64,000 bases of DNA, from positions 138,419 through 202,418 of the forward strand of contig NZ_JACOPK010000006.1 of NCBI RefSeq assembly GCF_014288055.1, read 5' to 3'. The stretch is from Agathobaculum hominis. GTDB taxonomy: Bacteria > Bacillota > Clostridia > Oscillospirales > Butyricicoccaceae. Position 1 is the stretch's first letter. Each line of letters starts with the position of its first letter. The position numbers were made by a program, and so were the translations under genes. The notes below the pieces were generated by a model. The model made no database searches. It was not told where the DNA came from and worked only from the letters and a program-made list of their open reading frames with translations. Positions 16,013-23,518 of the stretch are shown here, piece after piece.

Positions 16013-17383
16013 TTACTTGATGAGCATCGGGCCGACCGTGTTGATGTTGCCGGCGCCCATGGTGAGGACGAGGTCGTTCGGGCCTGCGTTTTTGCGCAGG
16101 TAATCCGCGATCTCATCGAAGGTATCGAACGAGACAGCGCCCGGGACCTCCTTTGCGATGTCGGAGGAGTAGATGCCGATGGTGTTCTGCTCGCGCGCAG
16201 CATAGATGGGCGCGAGAATGGCCTGATCGCACTGCTTCAGAGCGTCGACGAACTCGGGAAACAGCGCCTTGGTGCGCGTATAGGTGTGCGGCTGGAACGC
16301 GCACAGGATGCGGTCGAAGTGCATCTCCTTCGCGGTGGAGAGGGTCGCCTTCATCTCGCTCGGATGGTGCGCGTAGTCGTCAACGACCGTCGCGCCGTTC
16401 GGCATCCTGCCGACGAGCTGGAAGCGGCGGGAGGAGCCGGTGAACTTGTTCAGACCCTTTTCCGCGGCCTCGCTCGAAACGCCGAGGAATTCCGCTGCCG
16501 CGCAGCAGGCGAGGGCGTTGAGCATGTTGTGGCGGCCGGGCACCGAGAGCGCGACCTTTGCGTATTCCCTGCCGTCGATGTTGACGGTAAAGCGGTAGTA
16601 GCCGTTCTCGTCGCGGACCTCGGTCGGGTAAACGTCTGCATCGGGCGTTGTGCCGAAGGTGCGGATGCGGCGGTCGATGTGCGCGACGGCGCGCATCGCG
16701 TTCGGGTCGTCATGGTTGACAACGACAAGACCGTTCATCGGGGTCAGCTCTGCGAACTCGTGGAACGAGTGGATGATGTCGTTGATGTCCTTGAAAAAGT
16801 CGAGATGATCCTCTTCGACGTTCAGGATGACCGAAACGGTCGGCGCGAAGCGCAGGAAGGAATTGGTGTACTCGCAGCTCTCCGCAACAAAGCAGCCCTT
16901 GCCGCCGATGCGGAGCGTGCCGCCGATGGCGGGCAGGTTGCTGCCGACCATGACCGTCGGGTCCATCTGCGCCTCGATGGTCATCATGGTCATCATCGAG
17001 GTCGAGGTGGTCTTGCCGTGGGTGCCGGAGAGGCAGACGACATTATCGTAGTCGCGCATGATGTGGCCCCAGGCCTCTGCGCGCTCCATGACCGGGATGC
17101 CGAGCTCGTGTGCGCGGACGATCTCGGGGTTTTCGTCGTGAACGGCGGCGGTGCGCACGATCAGGGACGCGCCCTCGACGTTCTCCGGCTTGTGCTCATA
17201 GGTGATCGAGGCGCCGAGCGCCTCGAGACGCGCGGTGACGTCGGTGCGCAGGCGGTCGGAGCCGGAGACCGGCACACCCTTGCTCAGCAGAAGCTCTGCG
17301 AGCGAGTTCATGGATACGCCGCCGATGCCGATGAGGTGAATTCTTTCCTTATTTTCAATATAGGGCTTGATAGACAGGGCCAT
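16013..17383 (-). CDS. murC: UDP-N-acetylmuramate--L-alanine ligase
   Basis: This 456-residue ATP-dependent ligase adds L-Ala to UDP-MurNAc in the cytoplasm, the first stem-peptide step of peptidoglycan synthesis. It has the N-terminal nucleotide-binding GIGGVSMNSLAELL, the P-loop GTHGKTT at 120-126, the central-domain block NVEEDHLDFF and the C-terminal DDYAHHPSE motif. It has the usual family length. The start has a weak AGGAGG several bases upstream. It is not in a mur cluster and is followed by sugar genes beyond a terminator. Confidence 0.96.
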   Translation of the reverse strand: MALSIKPYIENKERIHLIGIGGVSMNSLAELLLSKGVPVSGSDRLRTDVTARLEALGASITYEHKPENVEGASLIVRTAAVHDENPEIVRAHELGIPVMERAEAWGHIMRDYDNVVCLSGTHGKTTSTSMMTMMTIEAQMDPTVMVGSNLPAIGGTLRIGGKGCFVAESCEYTNSFLRFAPTVSVILNVEEDHLDFFKDINDIIHSFHEFAELTPMNGLVVVNHDDPNAMRAVAHIDRRIRTFGTTPDADVYPTEVRDENGYYRFTVNIDGREYAKVALSVPGRHNMLNALACCAAAEFLGVSSEAAEKGLNKFTGSSRRFQLVGRMPNGATVVDDYAHHPSEMKATLSTAKEMHFDRILCAFQPHTYTRTKALFPEFVDALKQCDQAILAPIYAAREQNTIGIYSSDIAKEVPGAVSFDTFDEIADYLRKNAGPNDLVLTMGAGNINTVGPMLIK

Positions 17384-17439
17384 TTCCCTAAGCCTCCTGT
17401 TTGTTCTGGTTTTTTTCAGCGAAAGCTGTGCTTCTTTTT

Positions 17440-17468
17440 ATTATAGTACAGTTTCCGATAAAATAAAA
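17440..17468 (-). promoter_or_regulatory. Possible murC promoter
   Basis: A TATAAT on the minus strand (complement of 17440-17445) with a poor AT-rich -35 region at 17 bases. The start codon is about 57 bases downstream. Confidence 0.4.
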
Positions 17469-17604
17469 TAGGGAAACGAACAAAAAATGAACGAATGCAC
17501 GAAAAAAGAAAAACGGCAGGAAATGACGGCTTGATGAAGTGTGCAAAGTCTGGCGAAAATGTTCGGTATTTCCATATTGTTACCGGGATAAACTGCGTTT
17601 GCGG

Positions 17605-17633
17605 TTGCAATTCGGGACGGTTTCGTGTACAAT
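17605..17633 (+). promoter_or_regulatory. Promoter of the UgtP-like gene
   Basis: TTGCAA, a 17-base spacer and TACAAT, about 55 bases before the start codon. Confidence 0.65.
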
Positions 17634-17687
17634 GAACATAGCTGCTGCGAAGGATGCAGCGTTCCCCATGCAGGAAAGGAAGTAAGC

Positions 17688-18818
17688 ATGAAAGTTTTGA
17701 TTTTGTCCGTTACCGCCGGCTATGGTCATCATGCCACGGCGCAGGCGATCGGAGATATGCTAAAGAACAAGGGGGCGGAGGTGGACACGCTCGATGTGTA
17801 CGCCTATATCAGCAACCTTATTAAAACCACGATCGACAAGGGATATCTGTTCTCCTCCAAGCATATGCAGACGCTGTACCGTCTGGTCTATCAGCTGGCA
17901 GAGAACAACGGCGCGAGCTATTTCTCCTCTGCGCCGAGCATCATCAATATCATCAATGCTCTCGGCGCGACCAAATTCGCGCGCGTCATTTCCGACCGCG
18001 AGCCGGACGTCATCATCTGCACGCATGTTTTCGCCGCGCAGATGGTGGATGAGCTGAAAAAGCGTAAAAAGCTCGCGGACATCATGACCATCGGCATCGT
18101 CACGGACTACACGCTCCATCCGTACTGGGAGGATGTGCCGCGCGTGCAGTATATCGTCACGGCGAGCGAGCTACTGACCTACCGCTGCGTGCAGCGCGGC
18201 GTGCCGCGTGAGCGCATCCTGCCGTTCGGCATTCCGGTGCATCCGAAGTTCAACCAGCGCCTCGACCGCCGTGCGGCGGCGGCGGAGCTCGGCATCGACC
18301 CGGATATGCATACCATTCTGCTGATGGGCGGCAGCATGGGACACGCAGAGCACGTAAAGACCATCGAAAAGATCGTGCAGATCGGCATGCCGTTCCAGAT
18401 GCTCGTCGTCTGCGGCAATAACAAGAAAATGCAGATGCACGTTGAAAAATTCGCCGCGCGCTACAACGGAAACTGCGTCATCCGCCCCTATGGCTTTGTG
18501 CACAACGTTGAGGTGATGATGAGTGCGTCCGACTGCATCATTTCCAAGCCGGGCGGCCTGACGGTCTCGGAGGCGCTCGCGAAGAACCTGCCCATGCTGC
18601 TGGCAGACCCCATCCCGGGTCACGAGGAGCGGAACGTCGATTTTCTCGTAAATAACGGCATGGCGGCGCTCATCACCAAGCATTTTCCGGTGGATGAGGC
18701 GGTTTACGAGCTGTTCACCAATCCGGTGCGTCTGGAGACCGTGCGCCACACGATGAAGGCGGTCGCGCACCCCGACGCCACCGAACGCCTCGCGGATTTC
18801 GTGCTGGCGCTGAAGTGA
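17688..18818 (+). CDS. MGDG synthase/UgtP-family diacylglycerol glycosyltransferase
   Basis: This 376-residue peripheral-membrane GT28 enzyme transfers sugar from a UDP-sugar to diacylglycerol. The N-terminal domain starts with TAGYGHHATAQAI, the family glycine-His loop. The C-terminal nucleotide-sugar domain has LMGGSMGHAEHV and the KPGGLTVSEAL motif. The start follows AGGAAAGGAAG; the 21-codon upstream extension lacks a ribosome site. Its glycolipid product is the usual membrane anchor for lipoteichoic acid, which fits the two LtaS-like proteins in this window. The sugar added (Glc or Gal) is not resolved. Confidence 0.9.
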   Translation: MKVLILSVTAGYGHHATAQAIGDMLKNKGAEVDTLDVYAYISNLIKTTIDKGYLFSSKHMQTLYRLVYQLAENNGASYFSSAPSIINIINALGATKFARVISDREPDVIICTHVFAAQMVDELKKRKKLADIMTIGIVTDYTLHPYWEDVPRVQYIVTASELLTYRCVQRGVPRERILPFGIPVHPKFNQRLDRRAAAAELGIDPDMHTILLMGGSMGHAEHVKTIEKIVQIGMPFQMLVVCGNNKKMQMHVEKFAARYNGNCVIRPYGFVHNVEVMMSASDCIISKPGGLTVSEALAKNLPMLLADPIPGHEERNVDFLVNNGMAALITKHFPVDEAVYELFTNPVRLETVRHTMKAVAHPDATERLADFVLALK

Positions 18819-18829
18819 AAACAGATATA

Positions 18830-18872
18830 ACAAAGCACAGAGCGATCTTCATCGTCTCTGTGCTTTGTTTTC
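18830..18872. terminator. Bidirectional terminator, UgtP-like gene and convergent GT-like gene
   Basis: A nearly perfect 17-bp stem beginning ACAAAGCACAGAG has a short CTTC loop and T-rich flanks on both strands. Confidence 0.85.
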
Positions 18873-19727
18873 GTCAAAAAATACGCTGAGCGCGGGGATG
18901 CGTGCGATTTTTTCGGCCTCGGCGGGGAAATCGCGGCGCAGTCTTGCGGCGCAGCGGCGGCAGAAGTCCTCATAGAGCGCCGGATTTTCACGCATCTGCT
19001 GCTTGAAGCCCCAGACATGTGAAAAATACCCGTTCTGCGCGCCGCCGAACAGGGAAGGCAGGTCGGAGAGCGCACGGATGCGGATGTGCGCCTTTTCGGC
19101 GCACATGGCGAGCAGGCGCTGCTCCGCGAACACCATGTAGGTCAGCGTGTCGTCCGCCTGCGGCGCAGAGCGCATGAAGCGGATGGCGGTATCTGCATAG
19201 AACCGGCGGAAATCATCGTCTGAAAAGCTGCACAGCGCGGTGTTGAGCGGCTGCACGCTCCAGTCGAAAGCGTCGAAATCAAAGCCGTTCGAGCGGGAAA
19301 AGGCGGATTTTCCGGGATAAATGGACGAAATGATGTCCTCGCGGTGGATGGCGGCGGCGTCCGCGCCGTCCAGCAGCGCATCGATATTCTTCCAACAGAT
19401 GAGGTCGGTGTCGAGCATGACGCACGGCGCCTTCATCGCGGCGACTGCGTACAGCTTGCCGGCGGCCCAGAACGCCGTGGCGTTGATGTCGTCCGGCATT
19501 GCATCGAGCAGGGGGTGCATCCCGTCGTCCCAGAGAAAATCCAGTCCGAGCGAAGCGTAGTATTCCGCCGCGCGGCTGTCGCAGACCATGCAGATGCTGC
19601 CGTTTTCGCGCCGCCAGAAGAGCGCGGAGAGCGCGGTCGTGAGCAGCTCGAACGGCTCGACCGCATACGGCATACCGGGGGCGCGGACCGCAAAGGGGCG
19701 TGTCCAGTTCACATGGAAGCCGCGCAT
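18849..19727 (-). CDS. Glycosyltransferase-like protein of unknown function (DxD motif)
   Basis: This 292-residue protein has no signal peptide or membrane helix. I recognise only weak glycosyltransferase-like features. An N-terminal NWTRPF segment is followed by a nucleotide-sugar-like middle with VMLDTDLICW, in which Asp106-x-Asp108 looks like the metal-binding DxD of GT-A enzymes that handle polysaccharide or capsule sugars (resembling the DUF6734 group). The start at 19727 was chosen because it overlaps the stop of the upstream Gly/Ser-rich gene (TGATG), which implies translational coupling. The two genes form a private operon with its own promoter. The function is unknown. Confidence 0.6.
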   Translation of the reverse strand: MRGFHVNWTRPFAVRAPGMPYAVEPFELLTTALSALFWRRENGSICMVCDSRAAEYYASLGLDFLWDDGMHPLLDAMPDDINATAFWAAGKLYAVAAMKAPCVMLDTDLICWKNIDALLDGADAAAIHREDIISSIYPGKSAFSRSNGFDFDAFDWSVQPLNTALCSFSDDDFRRFYADTAIRFMRSAPQADDTLTYMVFAEQRLLAMCAEKAHIRIRALSDLPSLFGGAQNGYFSHVWGFKQQMRENPALYEDFCRRCAARLRRDFPAEAEKIARIPALSVFFDENKAQRR

Positions 19728-20188
19728 CAGATCAGCTCCAGTCCGTAGCCGCCGGCCGTGTAAACGCACGAGCCGAATACACAGGAGCCGCCCGAACCCG
19801 AACCGGACGAGCGGAAGCTCGTGGTATACGAGGTCGTGTAGGAGCCGGAGCCGGAACCGGAGCCGGGCGCATAATAAACCGTCTGAACGACGGTTTTTAC
19901 GCCGTTTTCCTCACGGATGACGTCGCTTTCACTCTCGCACGGCGGCAGCGCGCCGCCCATGACCGGCACCGGCGGACGGCCGTCCTCGGCCGGGTACCAG
20001 CCGTCGGGATAGGGGTCGACCGCGAACACGGGCGCAGGCGCAGCAGACGGTGCTTCATCGGTCTGTGAGGGGCGTTCCTCAGGGGCCGGTTTGCAGTGCC
20101 GCGCATAGCTGTCCAGATCGAAGACCACACCGTCGATCTCTCGATATCTTTCCGGGTTCATCGCCAGAATGCCGTTTGGTTTGGACAT
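19727..20188 (-). CDS. Small Pro/Ala- and Gly/Ser-rich protein of unknown function
   Basis: This 153-residue protein resembles no family I know. Residues 1-30 look folded (MSKPNGILAMNPERY...FDLDSYARH). Residues 33-60 are Pro/Ala-rich. Residues 109-134 are a run of Gly-Ser repeats broken by two TTS-type units, followed by Cys136 and Cys141 and a short aromatic tail. No signal peptide or transmembrane helix is visible. The ribosome site AGGAGG is strong. It is coupled to the GT-like gene, so it could be that enzyme's acceptor or partner; this is only an inference. Confidence 0.65.
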   Translation of the reverse strand: MSKPNGILAMNPERYREIDGVVFDLDSYARHCKPAPEERPSQTDEAPSAAPAPVFAVDPYPDGWYPAEDGRPPVPVMGGALPPCESESDVIREENGVKTVVQTVYYAPGSGSGSGSYTTSYTTSFRSSGSGSGGSCVFGSCVYTAGGYGLELI

Positions 20189-20223
20189 GGCGGCACCTCC
20201 TCGTTACATACTTATCATAATAA

Positions 20224-20252
20224 ATTATACTGTACTGTCCGATAAACCGCAA
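20224..20252 (-). promoter_or_regulatory. Promoter of the Gly/Ser-rich/GT-like pair
   Basis: TTGCGG, a 17-base spacer and a perfect TATAAT on the minus strand, about 36 bases before the start. Confidence 0.55.
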
Positions 20253-20277
20253 CGGGAAAATGGGCAAATTTTTTCCC

Positions 20278-20307
20278 TTTACAACATGGGGCAGCTTCCC
20301 GTATAAT
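20278..20307 (+). promoter_or_regulatory. Promoter of the prolyl-tRNA deacylase-like gene
   Basis: TTTACA, an 18-base spacer and TATAAT, 28 bases before the ATG. It is divergent from the promoter at 20224-20252. Confidence 0.65.
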
Positions 20308-20334
20308 ACAGTCAATGAAGGGGGAGCGGATATT

Positions 20335-20826
20335 ATGAACAAACAGGAGGTTTACGCTTTTCTGAAGGAGAAAAATCTCGATTTCGAGATCACCGAGCAT
20401 CCGGCGGTGTACAGCATGGAGGAGCTGGCTCAGGTGGCGCTGCCGTACCCAGAGGCGGACGCAAAAAATCTGTTTGTGCGGGACGATAAAAAGCGGAACT
20501 ACTATCTCATCACGGTAAAGGGCGACAAGCGCGTCGATCTGAAGAAATTTCAGAAAAAGCACGGCACGCGCAGGCTGAGCTTTGCGTCGGCGGACGATCT
20601 GATGGCGATCATGGGACTGATCCCGGGCGCGGTCACGCCGCTCGGCGTGCTGAACGACGAGGAGCGCCGGGTGGAGGTCTGTCTTGACCGAGACTTCCTC
20701 GCGGAGCCGGGAAAGATCGGCGTGCATCCGAACGACAACACCGCGACGGTATGGCTGAAAACGGGCGATCTGATCGCCTTGATCTCGGAGCACGGAAACA
20801 CGGTACATTCCGTGCAGATTGAATGA
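20335..20826 (+). CDS. Prolyl-tRNA deacylase, YbaK/ProX (PrdX) family
   Basis: This 163-residue trans-editing enzyme hydrolyses mischarged Ala- or Cys-tRNA(Pro). The YbaK fold is shown by EHPAVYSMEEL near the N-terminus, KNLFVRDDKKRNYYLITV with the conserved Lys, RLSFASADDL, and GAVTPLGVLND for the substrate loop. The start has GAAGGGGGA upstream and a good promoter 28 bases away; an earlier in-frame start at 20260 overlaps the promoter and is rejected. It is followed at 13 bases by the FkbM gene. Confidence 0.9.
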   Translation: MNKQEVYAFLKEKNLDFEITEHPAVYSMEELAQVALPYPEADAKNLFVRDDKKRNYYLITVKGDKRVDLKKFQKKHGTRRLSFASADDLMAIMGLIPGAVTPLGVLNDEERRVEVCLDRDFLAEPGKIGVHPNDNTATVWLKTGDLIALISEHGNTVHSVQIE

Positions 20827-20839
20827 TACAGGAGAAGAT

Positions 20840-21904
20840 ATGGACTTTTTAACACTGGAGCAGTCGGTCTGGAGCCGGCTGAAGGAAGAGACGCGCCCCA
20901 TCGTGCTTTACGGCATGGGCGACGGCGCGGATAAGATACTCGCGCAGTTCGACCGCCTCGGCATCCGCGCGAGCGGGGTGTTCGCGAGCGATGAATTTGC
21001 GCGCGGCAATCTGTTTCACGGCTTTTCGGTGCGCAAGCTGTCGGACACGACGGCGGAGCTTGGCGAGGACATCGTGATCGTCATTTCGTTCGCCAGTCAG
21101 CGTCCCGAGGTGCTCGCGAAGATGTACGAGCTGGACGCAGGCTATGACGTTGTCGCGCCCGATGTTCCGGTCGTGCCGGGACCGCTTTTTGACGAGGCGT
21201 TCGTGCGTGAGCACAGCGCGGACATGCAGAGGGCGTATGAGCTGCTTGCGGACGAGCGTTCGCGCGAGGTATTTCTCGACACCGTGCGCTTCAAGCTGTC
21301 GGGCAGGCTGAAATACCTGCGAAACAGCGAGAGCGGCAAGGATGAGGTGTTCGAGAATATTCTCCGGCCGGGCGCAGACGAGCATTTTTCCGATCTCGGT
21401 GCGTACAACGGCGACACCATCCGAGAGCTGCTGCACTACACGGACGGCCGCTTTGCGTCCGTTACCGCGCTCGAGCCCGACCGCCGCAGCTTCCGCAAGC
21501 TGAACGAATGGGCTTCGGCGAATATCGAGGGCGATGTGACGCTCGTGCAGGCGGGCGCGTGGGACAGGGACGAGATCCGCTGCTTCTCCGATCAGGCAGG
21601 CCGTCAGTCGCACGTCGCGAACAAGGGCCGCGAGACGCAGATGCGCGCGCTCGACAGCGTGCTGAACGGCAGGCCGTGCACTTATCTTAAGATGGATGTC
21701 GAGGGCGCGGAGCGCGAGGCGATCGCCGGTGCGCGGCAGACCATCGAGCGGGACAGGCCGAAGCTGAATATCGCAGCATATCACCGCAGCGAGGATTTCT
21801 TCGAGCTTCCGCTGCTTATCCACAGTCTGTGCGCAGATTATGCGCTGTACCTGCGCCATCACCCCTATGTCCCGGCGTGGGACACCAATCTGTACGCGAG
21901 ATAA
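20840..21904 (+). CDS. FkbM-family methyltransferase with an N-terminal nucleotide-binding-like domain
   Basis: The protein has 354 residues. About residues 25-110 form a Rossmann-like segment (VLYGMGDGADKILAQF...VIVISFASQRPEVL) resembling the NAD/sugar-sensing domains fused to surface-sugar methyltransferases. From about 165 the FkbM methyltransferase domain follows, with the SAM loop FSDLGAYNGDTIREL, ALEPD, and LKMDVEGAEREAI near the end. It probably O-methylates an envelope saccharide. The start at 20840 has GGAG in front; an upstream ATG in another register overlaps the preceding gene. It is co-transcribed with the deacylase gene. Confidence 0.82.
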   Translation: MDFLTLEQSVWSRLKEETRPIVLYGMGDGADKILAQFDRLGIRASGVFASDEFARGNLFHGFSVRKLSDTTAELGEDIVIVISFASQRPEVLAKMYELDAGYDVVAPDVPVVPGPLFDEAFVREHSADMQRAYELLADERSREVFLDTVRFKLSGRLKYLRNSESGKDEVFENILRPGADEHFSDLGAYNGDTIRELLHYTDGRFASVTALEPDRRSFRKLNEWASANIEGDVTLVQAGAWDRDEIRCFSDQAGRQSHVANKGRETQMRALDSVLNGRPCTYLKMDVEGAEREAIAGARQTIERDRPKLNIAAYHRSEDFFELPLLIHSLCADYALYLRHHPYVPAWDTNLYAR

Positions 21905-21911
21905 AAAAGAG

Positions 21912-21940
21912 TGGAAATCTCGGTGCGCAGGTTGTATAAT
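21912..21940 (+). promoter_or_regulatory. Possible HIT-gene promoter
   Basis: A perfect TATAAT at 21935-21940 with a poor -35 (TGGAAA) at 17 bases. The start codon is 54 bases downstream. Confidence 0.4.
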
Positions 21941-21993
21941 AAAGACAAATACAGGACGGGCGAGACCTGTCCGCAGTAAAGGAGATAATTACA

Positions 21994-22416
21994 ATGGGAT
22001 GTTTCTACTGTGACGAGCATCATGAGGGCCGCGAGGCGATCATGTTCAAGGTTGGCGATATGAAGGCCGGCACGCTGTATCTGTTCAAGGATCAGGCGCA
22101 CAAGGGCCGCTGCGCGCTGGCGCTGAAGAGCCACAAGAAGGAGCTGTGCGAGTGCGACGAGCAGGAGCGCAACGACTACTGTGCTGATCTGGCAGCGGCT
22201 TCCGGTGCGATCAAGAAGCTGTGGGGCTGCACCAAGATCAACCTCGGCTCCTTCGGCGACAGCAATCCGCATCTGCATTTCCACATCGTACCGAAGTACG
22301 AGGGCGGCTTTGAGTTCGGCGGCAGCTTCGCGATCACCAATCCGGAGCCGGTATTCCTGAAGGACGAGGAGTACAAGGAAATGATTTCTCAGCTCCAGAA
22401 GGAGCTGGGACTCTAA
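21994..22416 (+). CDS. HIT-family (histidine-triad) nucleotide hydrolase/transferase
   Basis: This 140-residue protein has the histidine triad HLHFHIVPK near residue 90 in the expected position, with a Cys-x-x-Cys pair at the very start (CFYC) typical of bacterial HIT proteins that hold zinc. Such proteins cleave AMP-linked small molecules; the substrate is not predictable. The start has AAAGGAGAT upstream. Its TAA lies inside the first perfect hairpin of repeat cluster A, so the 3' UTR is entirely repeat-derived. Confidence 0.9.
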   Translation: MGCFYCDEHHEGREAIMFKVGDMKAGTLYLFKDQAHKGRCALALKSHKKELCECDEQERNDYCADLAAASGAIKKLWGCTKINLGSFGDSNPHLHFHIVPKYEGGFEFGGSFAITNPEPVFLKDEEYKEMISQLQKELGL

Positions 22417-22704
22417 GGGGGACGCTGTCCCCCTTAGATACGCCCCCGGTTCCTGACGAAACCGGGGGCGATAACCCCCTCTCGTCCGCACAGCGGACGA
22501 GGCCGCGCCGCCGCGGCGCGGGCAGAGGTATAAAAGTCCGGCAGAGCTGGACTTTTATGGGGAATTTTATGCGGCGCTCTGCGGAGCGCCTGTCCTGCCT
22601 GTTTTGCCGAAGGCAAAATATGGCAGGAAATAGCGCCCGGAGGGCGCAGAAAAGGCACGCCTTTGGCGTGCCTTTTCATTTAATCAAATTTGCAGAGCAA
22701 ATTT
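22413..22704 (+). repeat. Family I serial-hairpin element, copy A
   Basis: Ten consecutive hairpins stand in one row. In order: 1) 22413-22437, stem CTAAGGGGGAC, loop GCT; 2) 22441-22470, stem CGCCCCCGGTT; 3) 22481-22501, CTCGTCCGC with loop ACA; 4) 22503-22521, CCGCGCCG; 5) 22530-22558, ATAAAAGTCC with a GGCAGAGCT loop; 6) 22573-22590, GGCGCTC; 7) 22594-22627, nested CCTGCC and TTTTGCC; 8) 22633-22647, GCGCCC; 9) 22650-22676, 12-bp AAAAGGCACGCC with T-rich end; 10) 22686-22704, AAATTTGC. Every listed stem is perfect. Copies C (45034-45320) and D (50658-50944) have modules 1-5 in the same order. Confidence 0.9.
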
Positions 22705-22748
22705 ATGAGCCCGTAGGCCTCTATCCTCAAAAATATTCAATGAGAGCA

Positions 22749-22918
22749 ACCGGGGGGCGTGTACCTCGGTTTTTATACTTTAAGAGGGAGAAAGTTTCCG
22801 CATGGGAACTTTCGGACGTCCGTGTTTTGCAACGTCAAAACACAGATTGTCGGAAAAACGAAGTTTTTCGACAGTCTCGCTTGCCGGCGGAACGAAGTTC
22901 CGCGGCAGGTTAGACTTT
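22749..22918 (+). repeat. Family II multi-hairpin element, copy adjoining cluster A
   Basis: An ACCGG...CCTCGGTTTTT hairpin leads, then AGGGAGAAAGTTTCC paired with GGAACTTTC, GTGTTTTG / CAAAACAC (22822-22843), and a GTCGGAAAAAC / GTTTTTCGAC hairpin ending CGACAGTC. A further hairpin (GGCGGAAC / GTTCCGC) runs into the stop codon of the minus-strand CYTH gene. Homologous elements are at 42050-42245 (inverted) and 53736-53914. Confidence 0.8.
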
Positions 22919-23518
22919 CATGGCCCGCGCGAGCTTGCTTTCGTTCTCGGGGACAAGGTCGAGCTGGTCGGCCAGCTCGGCGGCAAGAGCATGGAACGCC
23001 TTTTCGTCGCCTGCGACATATTCCAGCTCGATCTCGCACAGCGGCGCGCTCCGACCCTCGCGGCGCAGCTCGCCCTTGTCGAGCGCAAGCTCGCAGACCG
23101 TATCCTGCTCCTGGAGCAGCACGGCGCAGCGGCGGAACGAAACCGTGCAGATCTCCTTGAGCTCCGCGTGCAGCAGTTCGCCGCACAGCGCCTCGGGCGC
23201 GCCCTTTTCGGGCAGCTGCCGCAGACCGTCTTCGAGCGTACCTGCATCGCACTGATATTCCTCGTGTGCTCGCAGACCGTCCGTGCTTTCCTCCTCGCCG
23301 CGCAGCTTCATGCAGCACACCGTGCGCTCGTTTTCGCGGCGCAGGCGCAGCGCAGCCTTCTTATTGCGCAGCATCCCGTCCGCGGTATCGAAATAGCTTG
23401 ACTCCATGCGGATGGTGCGGCTCTGGCTGCCGATGCGCGAGGAGGCCCACAGCAGCGCGCGGTTCAGCAGCAGCTCGTCCGCACGCCATTTGTATTCCTT
23501 CTCCATCGTTTTATTCAT
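22910..23518 (-). CDS. CYTH-domain protein (triphosphate tunnel enzyme family)
   Basis: The protein has 202 residues. The N-terminal MEKEYKW supplies the ExExK signature of CYTH proteins. Later basic and acidic strands (ALRLRRENE, CMKLRGEEE, CEIELEYVAGDE) match the eight-stranded tunnel that binds triphosphate and two metals. Members are inorganic triphosphatases, thiamine triphosphatases or adenylate cyclases, and the sequence does not choose between them. The ATG overlaps the proA stop by four bases (ATGA), so it is translated with proBA, an unusual pairing. Its 3' end lies in repeat family II. Confidence 0.85.
   Translation of the reverse strand: MNKTMEKEYKWRADELLLNRALLWASSRIGSQSRTIRMESSYFDTADGMLRNKKAALRLRRENERTVCCMKLRGEEESTDGLRAHEEYQCDAGTLEDGLRQLPEKGAPEALCGELLHAELKEICTVSFRRCAVLLQEQDTVCELALDKGELRREGRSAPLCEIELEYVAGDEKAFHALAAELADQLDLVPENESKLARAMKV

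Noticed and set aside
22413..22918. CRISPR array or integron attC-like array
   Set aside because: The modules are inverted repeats of different sequence, not equally spaced direct repeats; there are no spacers, cas genes or integrase, and attC cassettes with ORFs are absent.
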